Shown here piece after piece: positions 27,097-37,068 of a stretch of DNA of 62,560 bases. Made by a program: the position numbers and the translations under genes. Source of the DNA: Affinirhizobium straminoryzae (lineage in GTDB: Bacteria > Pseudomonadota > Alphaproteobacteria > Rhizobiales > Rhizobiaceae); NCBI RefSeq assembly GCF_007004135.1, contig NZ_VJMG01000077.1, positions 1-62,560 of the forward strand, in the 5' to 3' direction. Position 1 is the first letter of the stretch, and every line of letters starts with the position of its first letter. The notes under the pieces were generated by a model that did not search any database, had not been told where the DNA came from, and was given only the letters and a program-made list of their open reading frames with translations.

Positions 27097-27436
27097 TCTC
27101 ACGTACTGACGACGGGCAATCCGGAAGGGGCCGCTCTGCGCGTCACGGGGTGATCGGCAGTTATGCATATCGTTTTGGCAAATTCAACAATGGCTACAAA
27201 CTAGGCAACAGAAACATTTTGATCGCATGAGATTTGCGGGTGTCGGCTTGCCTGACGATCAGGCCCCCCGTTTGTCAGGGGTCTTACGCCGCCGACCGGA
27301 GCGCGATTATACCTCCGTATAACGGGCCTGCACCAAGGCCTCATTGACCGGGCTACGCCCGCGTGCCATGACCGGCCTGTCTTCGCAGTGCACCATGCCT
27401 GCGACGACGATGCCAACAACTGATCAAGAAGCAGAT
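27097..27436. promoter_or_regulatory. Intergenic region with two palindromes, upstream of the split-oxygenase operon
   Basis: No gene is supported here. Perfect inverted repeats are GCCTGA-CGA-TCAGGC (27250-27264) and TTATAC-CTCC-GTATAA (27307-27322), both operator-like. On the minus strand a weak promoter may be formed by TTGAAT and CATAAC (about 27192 down to 27165, 16-base spacing), close to the Rieske gene start. No regulator gene is encoded beside the operon. Confidence 0.4.
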
Positions 27437-27602
27437 GGACAGCTACCCTAGTCGCTGTCCGGTTGCGGCATCAGGCCGCCACCGGATGGTCATCATCAGA
27501 CCCTGGACCGCCCACGGCTCGAACCGTCGGGTGCAGACCGGTCGGGCCTAGCCTGTCCGGCTCGCCCCTCGGACCCGCCCTGGCGGACTGAAGAGGTGAG
27601 CC
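27437..27602 (+). ncRNA. Candidate structured RNA leader upstream of the NitT/TauT-type ABC genes
   Basis: At least four good stems lie in 165 bases: 27437-27443 with 27454-27460 (7 perfect pairs); 27459-27469 with 27475-27485 (10 pairs, one mismatch, loop ATCAG); 27506-27517 with 27524-27543 (outer GACCG/CGGTC, inner CCCACGG/CCGT-C-GGG, loop CTCGAA); 27555-27559 with 27570-27574. GTCCG at 27555 can instead pair with 27584-27588, and GGCTC (27559-27563) with GAGCC (27598-27602) across a GAGGTGAG ribosome site, so alternative folds are possible. I do not recognise it as a known riboswitch class; the conserved sequences of ykkC and yybP-ykoY elements are not seen. Strand is inferred from the gene order. 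Confidence 0.45.
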
Positions 27603-27710
27603 ATGAACACCACGATTATTGACGGCGGCCGAACCGCCCTTGCCTTCCTTTTTCCGTATCGACAGCTTCGCGCGTGCCTTTGTCCCGCTCGATCGTGCAG
27701 CGTCGTCTGA
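27603..27710 (+). CDS. Possible 35-residue leader peptide
   Basis: An ATG at 27603 preceded by GAGGTGAG opens a 35-codon frame ('MNTTIIDGGRTALAF', ending 'CLCPARSCSVV') inside the long leader of the ABC permease gene. Its strong ribosome site at the end of a structured RNA is suggestive. The composition (three cysteines, no known motif) is not, and it may be a chance frame. Confidence 0.25.
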   Translation: MNTTIIDGGRTALAFLFPYRQLRACLCPARSCSVV

Positions 27711-27761
27711 GCCGCCGCGCGCCGGCGTCACTCGGCATCCCGTCCGCTGCAGGATCGCAGA

Positions 27762-27828
27762 CGGCATGTTTCTCCCTTTCTTTACGGTCATGCCGCATCA
27801 TCCTGATCAGCCTCTTCCTGAGGCCAGG
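27762..27828 (+). other. Two further hairpins in the ABC permease leader
   Basis: CGGCATG (27762-27768) pairs with CATGCCG (27789-27795) over a 20-base loop. GCCTC (27810-27814) pairs with GAGGC (27820-27824), supported by CCTG (27802-27805) with CAGG (27825-27828). They lie 40-100 bases before the permease start at 27867 and add to the structured leader. Neither is followed by a T run. Confidence 0.35.
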
Positions 27829-27866
27829 GGCGGATCACGACCTTTCTTTCGTCCATGAGGATTCAC

Positions 27867-29627
27867 ATGGTCTTTCTTTCCCATGATCGCCGCGGACACA
27901 GCGCCGTTGCCGCCCTGGCGCGCGCCCGCATTCTGCCGAACCTCTATGATCTGGTGGCGCTCGCCGCCCTGGCCGCCATTGCGGTGCTTGCCCTGCATGG
28001 CGCGGCCGAAATGCGTGCACCCCTCGAGGGGCTCGATTCGGCCCCGCTCGTGCTCGATCCGGCGCGGTTGCCGGAATATGCGCTGCGCACAACGCTGCGC
28101 ATGTTTGCGGCCATTGGCGCCTCGCTGGTCTTTACCTTCGTGGTAGCAACTCTGGCCGCCAAAAGCCGGCGGGCCGAGATGATCATCATTCCGGCGCTCG
28201 ACATCCTGCAATCGGTGCCGGTGCTCGGTTTCCTCACCTTCACGGTGACCTTCTTCATCGGCATCTTTCCCGGCAGCCAGCTCGGGGCCGAATGCGCGTC
28301 GATCTTCGCGATCTTCACCAGCCAGGCCTGGAACATGGCCTTCTCCTTTTACCAGTCGCTGCGCACGGTGCCGCGTGACCTGCAGGAGGTCGCCCGCGGT
28401 TTCGGCCTGACGGCCTGGCAGCGCTTCTGGCGGCTGGAAGCTCCCTTTGCTGCGCCCGGTCTCGTGTGGAACACCATGATGTCGATGTCCGGCGGCTGGT
28501 TCTTTGTCGTCGCCTCGGAAGCGATCACCGTCGGCAACACCACGATCCAGTTGCCGGGCCTCGGCTCCTGGCTGGCGGTGGCGATCGACAAGCGCGATTT
28601 CGCCGCCGTCGGCTGGGCTGTCTTCGCCATGGGCGTCGTCATCCTGCTTTACGACCAGTTCCTGTTCCGCCCCATCGTGGCCTGGGCCGACAAGTTCCGT
28701 GTCGAGCAGACCGCCGGTCAGGACAAGCCCGAATCCTGGGTCTACAGCCTCATCAAGCGCACGCGCCTGCTGAAGCGTCTGTTCTGGCCGCTTGGCCGGC
28801 TCTGGCAGAGCCTGATGCTGATGCGGCTTCCCTCGGTGATGCCGTCCGCGCCGTCTGCCGGCCGCAGCGAAGCGCGCACCAGCCGTGTTCTGGACTGGGC
28901 GTGGCTCTGCCTGATCGTGGCCGGCGGTGCCTGGGGGCTGTGGACCGCCTTTGCCTATGTCAGCCAGACCCTGACCCTTGCCGATGCCCGCGAAGCCTTT
29001 GCCGGCGGGGTGGTCACCCTTCTGCGGGTGATTGCGCTGATTGCGGTCGCGAGCGTCATCTGGGTTCCGATCGGTGTGTGGATCGGCCTGCGGCCAGCCG
29101 TTGCCGAACGGGTGCAGCCGGTGGCGCAGTTCCTGGCGGCCTTTCCGGCCAATGTGCTCTTTCCCTTTGCGGTGGTCGCCATCGTGCGCACCGGGGTGGA
29201 CCCGAACATCTGGCTGGCGCCGCTGATGGTGCTCGGCACCCAGTGGTACATCCTGTTCAACGTCATTGCCGGAGCGAGCGCCTTCCCGACCGATCTCAAG
29301 GAAGCCTCGTCGGTCTATCAGGTCCGCTCCTGGCTCTGGTGGCGGCGGGCGATCCTGCCGGGGATCTTCCCCTATTATGTCACCGGCGCGCTGACGGCGT
29401 CCGGCGGCTCCTGGAACGCCAGCATCGTTGCCGAGGTGGTCAGCTGGGGCAATACCAAGCTCGAGGCTTTCGGCCTCGGTTCCTACATCGCCCGGGCGAC
29501 CGAGGCGGGAGATTATCCGCGGGTGGTGCTCGGCATCGCCGTGATGTCCCTCTTCGTCACCCTGCTCAACCGCGGTCTCTGGCGTCCGCTCTATGTCTTT
29601 GCCGAACGCCGCCTGCGTCTCAACTGA
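27867..29627 (+). CDS. NitT/TauT-type ABC transporter permease, fused tandem permease domains
   Basis: The protein of about 586 residues joins two SsuC/TauC-like permease domains (about 70-270 and 355-575), each with its own membrane bundle and EAA-like loop ('ARGFGLTAWQRFWRLEAP' and 'SSVYQVRSWLWWRRAILP'). A single chain can therefore form the whole channel. AGGA stands five bases before ATG 27867; the earlier ATG at 27855 is less well placed. The ATPase gene follows after 21 bases. No periplasmic binding protein is encoded nearby, so the substrate (an anion such as nitrate, sulfonate or bicarbonate in related systems) is unknown. Confidence 0.85.
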   Translation: MVFLSHDRRGHSAVAALARARILPNLYDLVALAALAAIAVLALHGAAEMRAPLEGLDSAPLVLDPARLPEYALRTTLRMFAAIGASLVFTFVVATLAAKSRRAEMIIIPALDILQSVPVLGFLTFTVTFFIGIFPGSQLGAECASIFAIFTSQAWNMAFSFYQSLRTVPRDLQEVARGFGLTAWQRFWRLEAPFAAPGLVWNTMMSMSGGWFFVVASEAITVGNTTIQLPGLGSWLAVAIDKRDFAAVGWAVFAMGVVILLYDQFLFRPIVAWADKFRVEQTAGQDKPESWVYSLIKRTRLLKRLFWPLGRLWQSLMLMRLPSVMPSAPSAGRSEARTSRVLDWAWLCLIVAGGAWGLWTAFAYVSQTLTLADAREAFAGGVVTLLRVIALIAVASVIWVPIGVWIGLRPAVAERVQPVAQFLAAFPANVLFPFAVVAIVRTGVDPNIWLAPLMVLGTQWYILFNVIAGASAFPTDLKEASSVYQVRSWLWWRRAILPGIFPYYVTGALTASGGSWNASIVAEVVSWGNTKLEAFGLGSYIARATEAGDYPRVVLGIAVMSLFVTLLNRGLWRPLYVFAERRLRLN

Positions 29628-29648
29628 TCCTTCCGGGGAGTGATCACC

Positions 29649-30980
29649 ATGGAAACCACCGTTCTCCTCAACAACACCGAAATCACCGCCGCTGCACCGC
29701 TGGTCCAGGCCCGAAAGGTTTGCCAGGTTTATGACAAGGGCGCTGCCGGCTCGCTGGTCGTCCTCGACAATGTCGATCTCGACCTTCGCCCCGCCGAGGT
29801 CGTCGGCCTGCTCGGCCGCTCCGGTTCGGGCAAGTCGACACTGCTGCGCGCCATTGCCGGCCTGATCCGTCCGAGCACCGGTGACATCACCTTCGAGGGG
29901 CGCCCCGTCACCGGTCCGAATGCCGGCATCTCCGTCGTCTTCCAGAGCTTTGCCCTGTTTCCCTGGCTGACCGTTCTGCAGAATGTAGAGCTTGGCCTCG
30001 AAGCACAGGGTGTCGGCCCGGAGGAACGGCGCAAGCGGGCGCTGGCCGCAATCGACCTGATCGGTCTCGATGGCTTCGAAAGCGCCTATCCGAAAGAACT
30101 TTCCGGCGGCATGCGCCAGCGCGTCGGGCTGGCCCGGGCGCTCGTCGTGCGTCCGCGCGTGCTTCTGATGGACGAGCCCTTCTCGGCGCTCGACGTGCTG
30201 ACGGCCGAAACGCTGCGCACCGACCTGCTCGATCTGTGGTGCGAAGGCCGCATGCCGATCGAATCGATCCTGATGGTGACGCACAACATCGAGGAAGCGG
30301 TGCTGATGTGCGACCGCATCCTGATCTTCGGCTCCAATCCCGGCCGGGTCGTCGCCGAAATCCGTGTCGACCTTCCGCAGCCGCGCAACCGCCTCGACCC
30401 GGCCTTCCGCATGCTGGTGGAGGACATCTATGCCCGCATGACCGCCAGAAGCACGGCGCCGACCCGTGAAGGCCTGTTCCGTGGCACGGGCATCGCGCTC
30501 GAACTGCCGCGCGTCTCGACCAACCTGATGTCGGGCCTGATCGAGAAGGTGGCTGCCGAACCCTGTCACGGGAAGGCGGTGCTTTCGCCGCTGGCCGCGC
30601 ATCTGCACATGGAAATCGATGACCTGTTTCCCGTTGCCGAAACCCTGCAACTGCTGCGTTTCGCCGATCTGGAAAGCGGCGAGATCCGGCTGACGCCTGC
30701 CGGCATGCATTTTTCCGACAGTGATGTCGACGACCGCAAGCGTCTGTTTGCCCAGCAGCTGGCAACCTTCGTGCCGCTGGCCGCCCATATCCGACGCATT
30801 CTGGACGAGCGCCCGACGCACCGGGCGCCTGCCCGCCGCTTCCGCGACGAGCTGGAGGATTACATGTCGGAAGAGCAGGCCGACATCACGCTGCGCGCCG
30901 TGACCAACTGGGCGCGTTACGGTGAATATTTCGCCTATGACGAGGATGCGGATCTGTTCACGCTCGAAAATCCGAGCTGA
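29649..30980 (+). CDS. NitT/TauT-type ABC ATP-binding protein with C-terminal AAA-associated domain
   Basis: The 443-residue ATPase has Walker A 'GRSGSGKST', signature 'LSGGMRQRVGLARAL', Walker B 'VLLMDEPFSALD' and 'VTHNIEEAVLMCDRI'. Beyond residue ~280 comes an extra 150-residue region ('LSPLAAHLHMEIDDLFPVAE' onward) that matches the AAA-associated C-terminal domain of a subset of nitrate/sulfonate-type ATPases, thought to be regulatory. GGGGAG lies eight bases before ATG 29649. It pairs with the double permease; a strong hairpin at 30995-31019 closes the transcript. Confidence 0.88.
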   Translation: METTVLLNNTEITAAAPLVQARKVCQVYDKGAAGSLVVLDNVDLDLRPAEVVGLLGRSGSGKSTLLRAIAGLIRPSTGDITFEGRPVTGPNAGISVVFQSFALFPWLTVLQNVELGLEAQGVGPEERRKRALAAIDLIGLDGFESAYPKELSGGMRQRVGLARALVVRPRVLLMDEPFSALDVLTAETLRTDLLDLWCEGRMPIESILMVTHNIEEAVLMCDRILIFGSNPGRVVAEIRVDLPQPRNRLDPAFRMLVEDIYARMTARSTAPTREGLFRGTGIALELPRVSTNLMSGLIEKVAAEPCHGKAVLSPLAAHLHMEIDDLFPVAETLQLLRFADLESGEIRLTPAGMHFSDSDVDDRKRLFAQQLATFVPLAAHIRRILDERPTHRAPARRFRDELEDYMSEEQADITLRAVTNWARYGEYFAYDEDADLFTLENPS

Positions 30981-30994
30981 TCCGCCACGTGCAG

Positions 30995-31019
30995 CCGGCG
31001 GGCCGTCACGGCCCGCCGG
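30995..31019 (+). terminator. Strong GC hairpin after the ABC ATPase gene
   Basis: The ten-base arms 30995-31004 and 31010-31019 are perfectly complementary around GTCAC, beginning 14 bases after the ATPase stop. No T run follows, so it is either a Rho-aided terminator or an mRNA 3'-end protector. Confidence 0.6.
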
Positions 31020-31131
31020 AGCGGTCTTCCCCTGCCGGACAGGTCGGGAGATACCGTTGCAGGAAGACCATTGCCTGTGACACTGTCTTGCGGATGCGAA
31101 CCGAGAAAACAGCCGGCACGGGAGGGCGATC

Positions 31132-32199
31132 ATGGTGCGGTATCTGATCGAGGCGCCGCTTCTGTGGCTCTCAGTCACTCTTCTTGCCAGTGGCGTGTTC
31201 GTTGCCGATACGCTGACGGACCGCGAGATTGCCTTTGCCGTTCTCTATGCTGCCGTCATTCTGGTTTCGGTGCGGGCCGGCAGGCCGCGCGCCATCCTGA
31301 CCGTCGGCAGCCTCTGCGCCATTCTCACCATCGTCAGCTATGTGCTGACCAAACGGGGCGCGCAGGAATCCGGCCTGATGAACTGCGTGCTGAGCCTGCT
31401 TGCCATCGGAGCCACCACATTCCTCACCATGCGCATCGAGGTGGTGGAGGCGCGCACACGGCTGGCGCAGGCAGCACTGGCACGCATGTCGCGGCTGACC
31501 ACCATCGGCGAGCTTGGCACCTCCATCGCGCATGAGGTGAGCCAGCCGGTCACCGCGATTGCAGCCAACGGCAATGCGGCCCTGCGCTGGCTCTCCGCCG
31601 CGCCGCCGAACCTTGAAGAGGCCGAAAGCGCCATCCGGCGGATCGTGCAGGATGCGGAGCGGGCCGGCGAGGTGATTGGCCGCGTGCGACGGCTGATTGC
31701 CCGCGTGCCTCCCTCGCGCGATCCCATCGATATCGTCGAGGTGATTTCCGAGGCGCTGGCGCTGGTGCGTGCCGAGCTGCGCAACCACGATATTCTGCTC
31801 AGGACCGAATTTGCGACCGACCTGCCGCCGGTCACCGGTGACCGCATCCAGATGCAGCAGGTGGTGCTGAATTTCCTGATGAATGCCATCGAGGCCATGG
31901 CGGGCGTCGATCCGGCGCGGCGTGATCTGCTCGTCTGCGCGGCACGCGACGACCGCACGATCACCGTCAGCGTGCGCGATACCGGCACCGGCCTGCCCGG
32001 CTCCGGTGCGGACGGCCTGTTCGAAGCCTTCCAGACGACCAAGCCGATGGGCATGGGCATGGGGCTGACCATCAGCCGCTCGATCATCGAAGCCCATCGC
32101 GGCCGGATCTATGCCGCTGCCAATTTTCCCCACGGCGCGGTGTTCGGCTTTACCCTGCCAATCATCCCCGTTTCGAAAGGAGAGACAGCCGATGGGTGA
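31132..32199 (+). CDS. Sensor histidine kinase, membrane-bound
   Basis: The 355-residue kinase has about four membrane helices within residues 5-100 and no periplasmic domain. Then come the H-box 'GTSIAHEVSQPVTAI' (H134), N-box 'VVLNFLMNAIEAM' (about 245-257), 'VRDTGTGLPG' and the G2 box 'GMGMGLTISRSI'. 'HEVSQPVTAI' places it with the FixL/TodS-type kinases. Its 3' end overlaps the response regulator gene by eight bases, so they are partners. The signal is probably sensed in or at the membrane. It may regulate the preceding ABC system, but this is inference. Confidence 0.9.
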   Translation: MVRYLIEAPLLWLSVTLLASGVFVADTLTDREIAFAVLYAAVILVSVRAGRPRAILTVGSLCAILTIVSYVLTKRGAQESGLMNCVLSLLAIGATTFLTMRIEVVEARTRLAQAALARMSRLTTIGELGTSIAHEVSQPVTAIAANGNAALRWLSAAPPNLEEAESAIRRIVQDAERAGEVIGRVRRLIARVPPSRDPIDIVEVISEALALVRAELRNHDILLRTEFATDLPPVTGDRIQMQQVVLNFLMNAIEAMAGVDPARRDLLVCAARDDRTITVSVRDTGTGLPGSGADGLFEAFQTTKPMGMGMGLTISRSIIEAHRGRIYAAANFPHGAVFGFTLPIIPVSKGETADG

Positions 32200-32833
32200 G
32201 CGCCCCACGGTCTATGTGATCGACGACGACGAATCCGTTCGCGCCGGGCTCGACAGCCTGCTGCGCTCCGTCGGCTATGACAGCCACGGCTTTGCCTCGC
32301 CGCGGGCGTTTCTCGCGCATCCGCCCGTAACCGGGCCGAGCTGCCTCGTTCTCGATATCCGCATGCCCGATGCCAGCGGCCTCGATTTCCAGGACGAGCT
32401 GGCGGCGATGGGCCGATGCATTCCGATCGTTTTCCTCACCGGCCATGGTGACGTGCCGATGTCGGTCAAGGCGATGAAGGCCGGTGCCGTCAGCTTCCTG
32501 CTGAAGCCGTTTCGCGAACAGGACCTGCTCGATGCGATCCGCGAGGCCCTGGACCGAGACCGTGCGCGGCTGCGGCAGGACGATCAGGCCTCCGAACTGC
32601 GCGAACGCTTCGCCACGCTGACGGCGCGCGAGCGCGAGGTGATGGCGCGGGTGGTTGTTGGCCGCCTCAACAAGCAGATCGCCGCCGAGATCGGCCTCAG
32701 TGAGGTGACCGTGAAGGTGCATCGCGGCCATGTCATGCGCAAGATGCAGGCCGACACGGTGGCCGATCTGATCCGCATGGCCGACCGCCTCGGGATCGGC
32801 GCGGCGTGCGGATCAGAACCCGGCGCGCGATAG
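32192..32833 (+). CDS. Response regulator, FixJ/NarL (LuxR) family
   Basis: The 213-residue protein has a receiver domain (acidic 'DDDES' at 11-15, phospho-acceptor D55 in 'CLVLDIRMPD', Lys in 'FLLKPFREQ') and a C-terminal LuxR HTH ('LTAREREVMARVVVGRLNKQ' and the recognition helix 'SEVTVKVHRGHVM'). ATG 32192 has GGAGA before it. It is cotranscribed with the histidine kinase and should be a DNA-binding activator of the FixJ type. No FixK-type or nitrogen-fixation gene is nearby, so it is not fixJ itself. Confidence 0.92.
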   Translation: MGERPTVYVIDDDESVRAGLDSLLRSVGYDSHGFASPRAFLAHPPVTGPSCLVLDIRMPDASGLDFQDELAAMGRCIPIVFLTGHGDVPMSVKAMKAGAVSFLLKPFREQDLLDAIREALDRDRARLRQDDQASELRERFATLTAREREVMARVVVGRLNKQIAAEIGLSEVTVKVHRGHVMRKMQADTVADLIRMADRLGIGAACGSEPGAR

Positions 32834-32864
32834 GCGCACGCCGGCTTCGGGTTTGCGGGATGCG

Positions 32865-34238
32865 TCAGCTGGCCTTTTTCTGAAGCGTGGGGTTTTGCGT
32901 CCATTCCGGCAGCCAGTCGCGATGGGCAATGAGCAGGTCATCGACCAGCGACCAGATCTGGTCGAGGTCGAGTTCGGCGGACGTATGCGGGTCCATCATC
33001 GCGGCATGATAGATGTGCTCGCGGTTTTCGCTGATCAGCGCCCGCACCGTCAGTTCCTGCACGTTGATGTTGGTGCGGATCAGCGCCGTCAGCTGCGGCG
33101 GCAAATCCCCGATGAAGGTCGGCTGGATGCCGTTATGGTCCACCAGGCAGGGCACTTCCGCCGCGCAATCGGTCGGCAGCGAGGTGATGCAGCCATTGTT
33201 GCGCTGGTTGCCGTAGATGACAGAGGGTTCGCCGGTCCACACCGAGTTGATGATCGATGAGGCATATTCCTTCGACTGCTTGACCTCGATGCGATCGGCG
33301 GAGCGGTATTCGGCGGCCTGCGCCTTCCAGCGGTCGATCTGCTCGATGCAGCGCTTGGGATATTCATCGAGCGGAATGCCGAACTTCTCGATCAGATCCT
33401 CGCGGCCCTCCTTGATGAAATAGGGCGTGTATTCGGCAAAATGCTCCGAGCTTTCGGTGACGAAATAGCCGAGACGGGTCAGCATCTCGTAGCGCACCTT
33501 GTTCGGGCAGCGCGGGTTCCAGCCGGGTTTGGGTGCACGGCCCTCGCGATAGGCGCGCACGAGATCCGGATAGAGGCTGCGATAGCTGCCGTCCTTCTGT
33601 CGATGTTCGAATTCCAGGAAGAAGGCCATGTGGTTGATGCCGGCGGACCGATAGCGGATCTCCTCGTAGGGGATGTCGAGATCGTGGGCGAGTTCCATCG
33701 CCGTGCCCTGCACCGAGTGGCAGAGCCCGACCTGGCGGATCTCCGGGTATTTTTCAGCGATCGCCCAGGTGTTGATCGCCATCGGGTTCACATATTGCAG
33801 CATGATGGCCCTGGGGCAGACGGCCATCATGTCCTCGCAGATCTTCCAGAGGTGCGGTACGGTGCGAAGCCCCCGCATGATGCCCCCGACGCCGAGCGTA
33901 TCGGCAATCGTCTGGCGCAGGCCAAATTTCTTCGGAATCTCGAAATCGGTGACGGTGCAGGGCTCGTAACCGCCGATCTGGAAGGCGACGACGACGAAAT
34001 CGGCCCCCTGAAGGGCGCGGCGCTGATCGGTATAGGTTTCCGCCTTGGCCTTGACGCCGAGCGTCGCGATCAGCTTGTTGACGACGATGGCGCTTTCTTC
34101 CAGTCGCTGCGGATTGATGTCCATCAGCGCAATGGTGGCCTCCGAAAGGGCGGGCCTCTGCAGCACGTCGCCGACGATGTTCTTCATGAACACCGTGGAG
34201 CCGGCGCCTATGAACGTGATCCTGGGTTGTCTTGCCAT
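32865..34238 (-). CDS. agaL2: Alpha-galactosidase, GH4 (AgaL2-like)
   Basis: The 457-residue NAD- and metal-dependent GH4 glycosidase has nucleotide-binding 'ITFIGAGSTVF' (8-18), metal ligands C173-H174 in 'GLCHSVQG' and H203 in 'GINHMAFFLEF', plus N151. It has no signal peptide and hydrolyses imported alpha-galactosides such as melibiose or raffinose by the oxidative GH4 mechanism. It is the last gene of an operon ordered as S. meliloti agaL1-agpABCD-agaL2, which is the basis for the name. It is clearly diverged from the GH4 gene at 40419, so the two may have different substrates. Confidence 0.88.
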   Translation of the reverse strand: MARQPRITFIGAGSTVFMKNIVGDVLQRPALSEATIALMDINPQRLEESAIVVNKLIATLGVKAKAETYTDQRRALQGADFVVVAFQIGGYEPCTVTDFEIPKKFGLRQTIADTLGVGGIMRGLRTVPHLWKICEDMMAVCPRAIMLQYVNPMAINTWAIAEKYPEIRQVGLCHSVQGTAMELAHDLDIPYEEIRYRSAGINHMAFFLEFEHRQKDGSYRSLYPDLVRAYREGRAPKPGWNPRCPNKVRYEMLTRLGYFVTESSEHFAEYTPYFIKEGREDLIEKFGIPLDEYPKRCIEQIDRWKAQAAEYRSADRIEVKQSKEYASSIINSVWTGEPSVIYGNQRNNGCITSLPTDCAAEVPCLVDHNGIQPTFIGDLPPQLTALIRTNINVQELTVRALISENREHIYHAAMMDPHTSAELDLDQIWSLVDDLLIAHRDWLPEWTQNPTLQKKAS

Positions 34239-34254
34239 GTCATTCCTCCTGCAA

Positions 34255-35922
<1,668 letters not shown>

Positions 35923-35933
35923 GGACAGGCTCC

Positions 35934-37067
35934 TCAATAGGGATCGACGGCATCGCGCAGACCGTCGCCCAGCGCATTGAAGGCGAAGACGGCGACGAGC
36001 ACGAAGGCGACGGGCGAGAGAATCCAGGGATAGGAACCGATCACCGAATAGGTGGCGGTGTCCTGCAGCATCAGGCCCCAGGAGATCAGCGGCGGCTTGA
36101 CCGCGAATCCCAGGAAGCCGAGGAAGGATTCGAGCAGGATGACGGTCGGGATATGCAGCGTCACCGCCACGATCACATGGCTCATCACGTTCGGCAGGAT
36201 GTGCTGGAAGATGATGCGCCGGTCGGTGGCGCCGACCGCGATCGCGGCCCTCACGTATTCGATGCGAGCAAGCGCCAGCGTCTTGCCGCGCACCTCGCGC
36301 GACATCTGCGCCCAGCCGAGCGCCGACATGACGACCACCACGAAGGTGAGGAAGACCTGCGTCGGTGCCGTCACGGGGATCAGCGAGGTCAGCGCCAGGT
36401 AAAGCGGCAGCTGCGGGAAGGCCAGCACGATCTCCACGAAGCGCTGGATCCAGGCATCGGCCGCGCCGCCGAAATAGCCGGAAATCAGACCGACGCTCGT
36501 GCCGACGAGTGTGACTATGGCGACCACGCTGAGCGCGATCGCCAGTGAAATGCGCGACCCGTGGATGGCGCGTGACAGCACGTCACGCCCGAACTTGTCG
36601 GTGCCGAGGACATGGACGGGCTCGCCGTCGAGGGTGCCGAAGAGGTGACGGTCGGTGGCAACGAGGCCGAACAGTCGGTATTCCGCCCCCTTCACGAAGA
36701 AGCCCAGGAGGCGCGGATGGTCGAGATCCGGTCCGACCACCGGCTGGAAGGTCACGGGGTCCAGGTCGCCGGTCTCGGCGGTCGCATAGACGCGGGGACG
36801 CCAGGTGAAGCCGCCCTCCTTGTCACGAAAGCTGATGACCTGTGGCGGCGAGAAGCTTTCGTGTGTCTCGACCGGGTTCATCGGTGCGACGAAATCGGCA
36901 AACACGGCAATCAGCACCAGCAGCGCGACGAGGACGAGCCCCATCATGCCGGTAAAGGAGCGGCGGAAGCGCCGCCAGACCAGAGCGGCATAGCTTTCAC
37001 TGCGGCGGGAGGCATGGCCGCGGTCCGCAGCAAGGGTGTCGGTCTTGATCTCGTTCATGGCCAGCAT
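35934..37067 (-). CDS. agpC: ABC transporter permease, OppC type (AgpC-like)
   Basis: The 377-residue permease has one N-terminal membrane segment ('MMGLVLVALLVLIAVFADFV'), a periplasmic insert of about 110 residues, then a five-helix permease domain with 'GTDKFGRDVLSRAIHGSR' and the EAA loop 'VRAAIAVGATDRRIIFQHIL'. ATG 37067 is one base beyond the upstream stop and has GGGAGAG before it. It pairs with the OppB-type permease. The insert is longer than in typical OppC proteins. Confidence 0.9.
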   Translation of the reverse strand: MLAMNEIKTDTLAADRGHASRRSESYAALVWRRFRRSFTGMMGLVLVALLVLIAVFADFVAPMNPVETHESFSPPQVISFRDKEGGFTWRPRVYATAETGDLDPVTFQPVVGPDLDHPRLLGFFVKGAEYRLFGLVATDRHLFGTLDGEPVHVLGTDKFGRDVLSRAIHGSRISLAIALSVVAIVTLVGTSVGLISGYFGGAADAWIQRFVEIVLAFPQLPLYLALTSLIPVTAPTQVFLTFVVVVMSALGWAQMSREVRGKTLALARIEYVRAAIAVGATDRRIIFQHILPNVMSHVIVAVTLHIPTVILLESFLGFLGFAVKPPLISWGLMLQDTATYSVIGSYPWILSPVAFVLVAVFAFNALGDGLRDAVDPY

Positions 37068-37068
37068 C

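Noticed and set aside
27437..27602. A ykkC (guanidine-I) or yybP-ykoY (manganese) riboswitch before the NitT/TauT-type genes
   Set aside because: The conserved stretches I recall for those classes are not found on the plus strand. The element is therefore left unnamed.
27807..31178. A 1123-codon open frame on the minus strand
   Set aside because: It is antisense to the NitT/TauT permease and ATPase, which have clear domains. Its translation is low-complexity (rich in R, G, A, D, H) as usual for antisense frames in GC-rich DNA.
31132..32833. fixL and fixJ
   Set aside because: The kinase has no haem-binding PAS domain, and no fixK or nitrogen-fixation genes are nearby.
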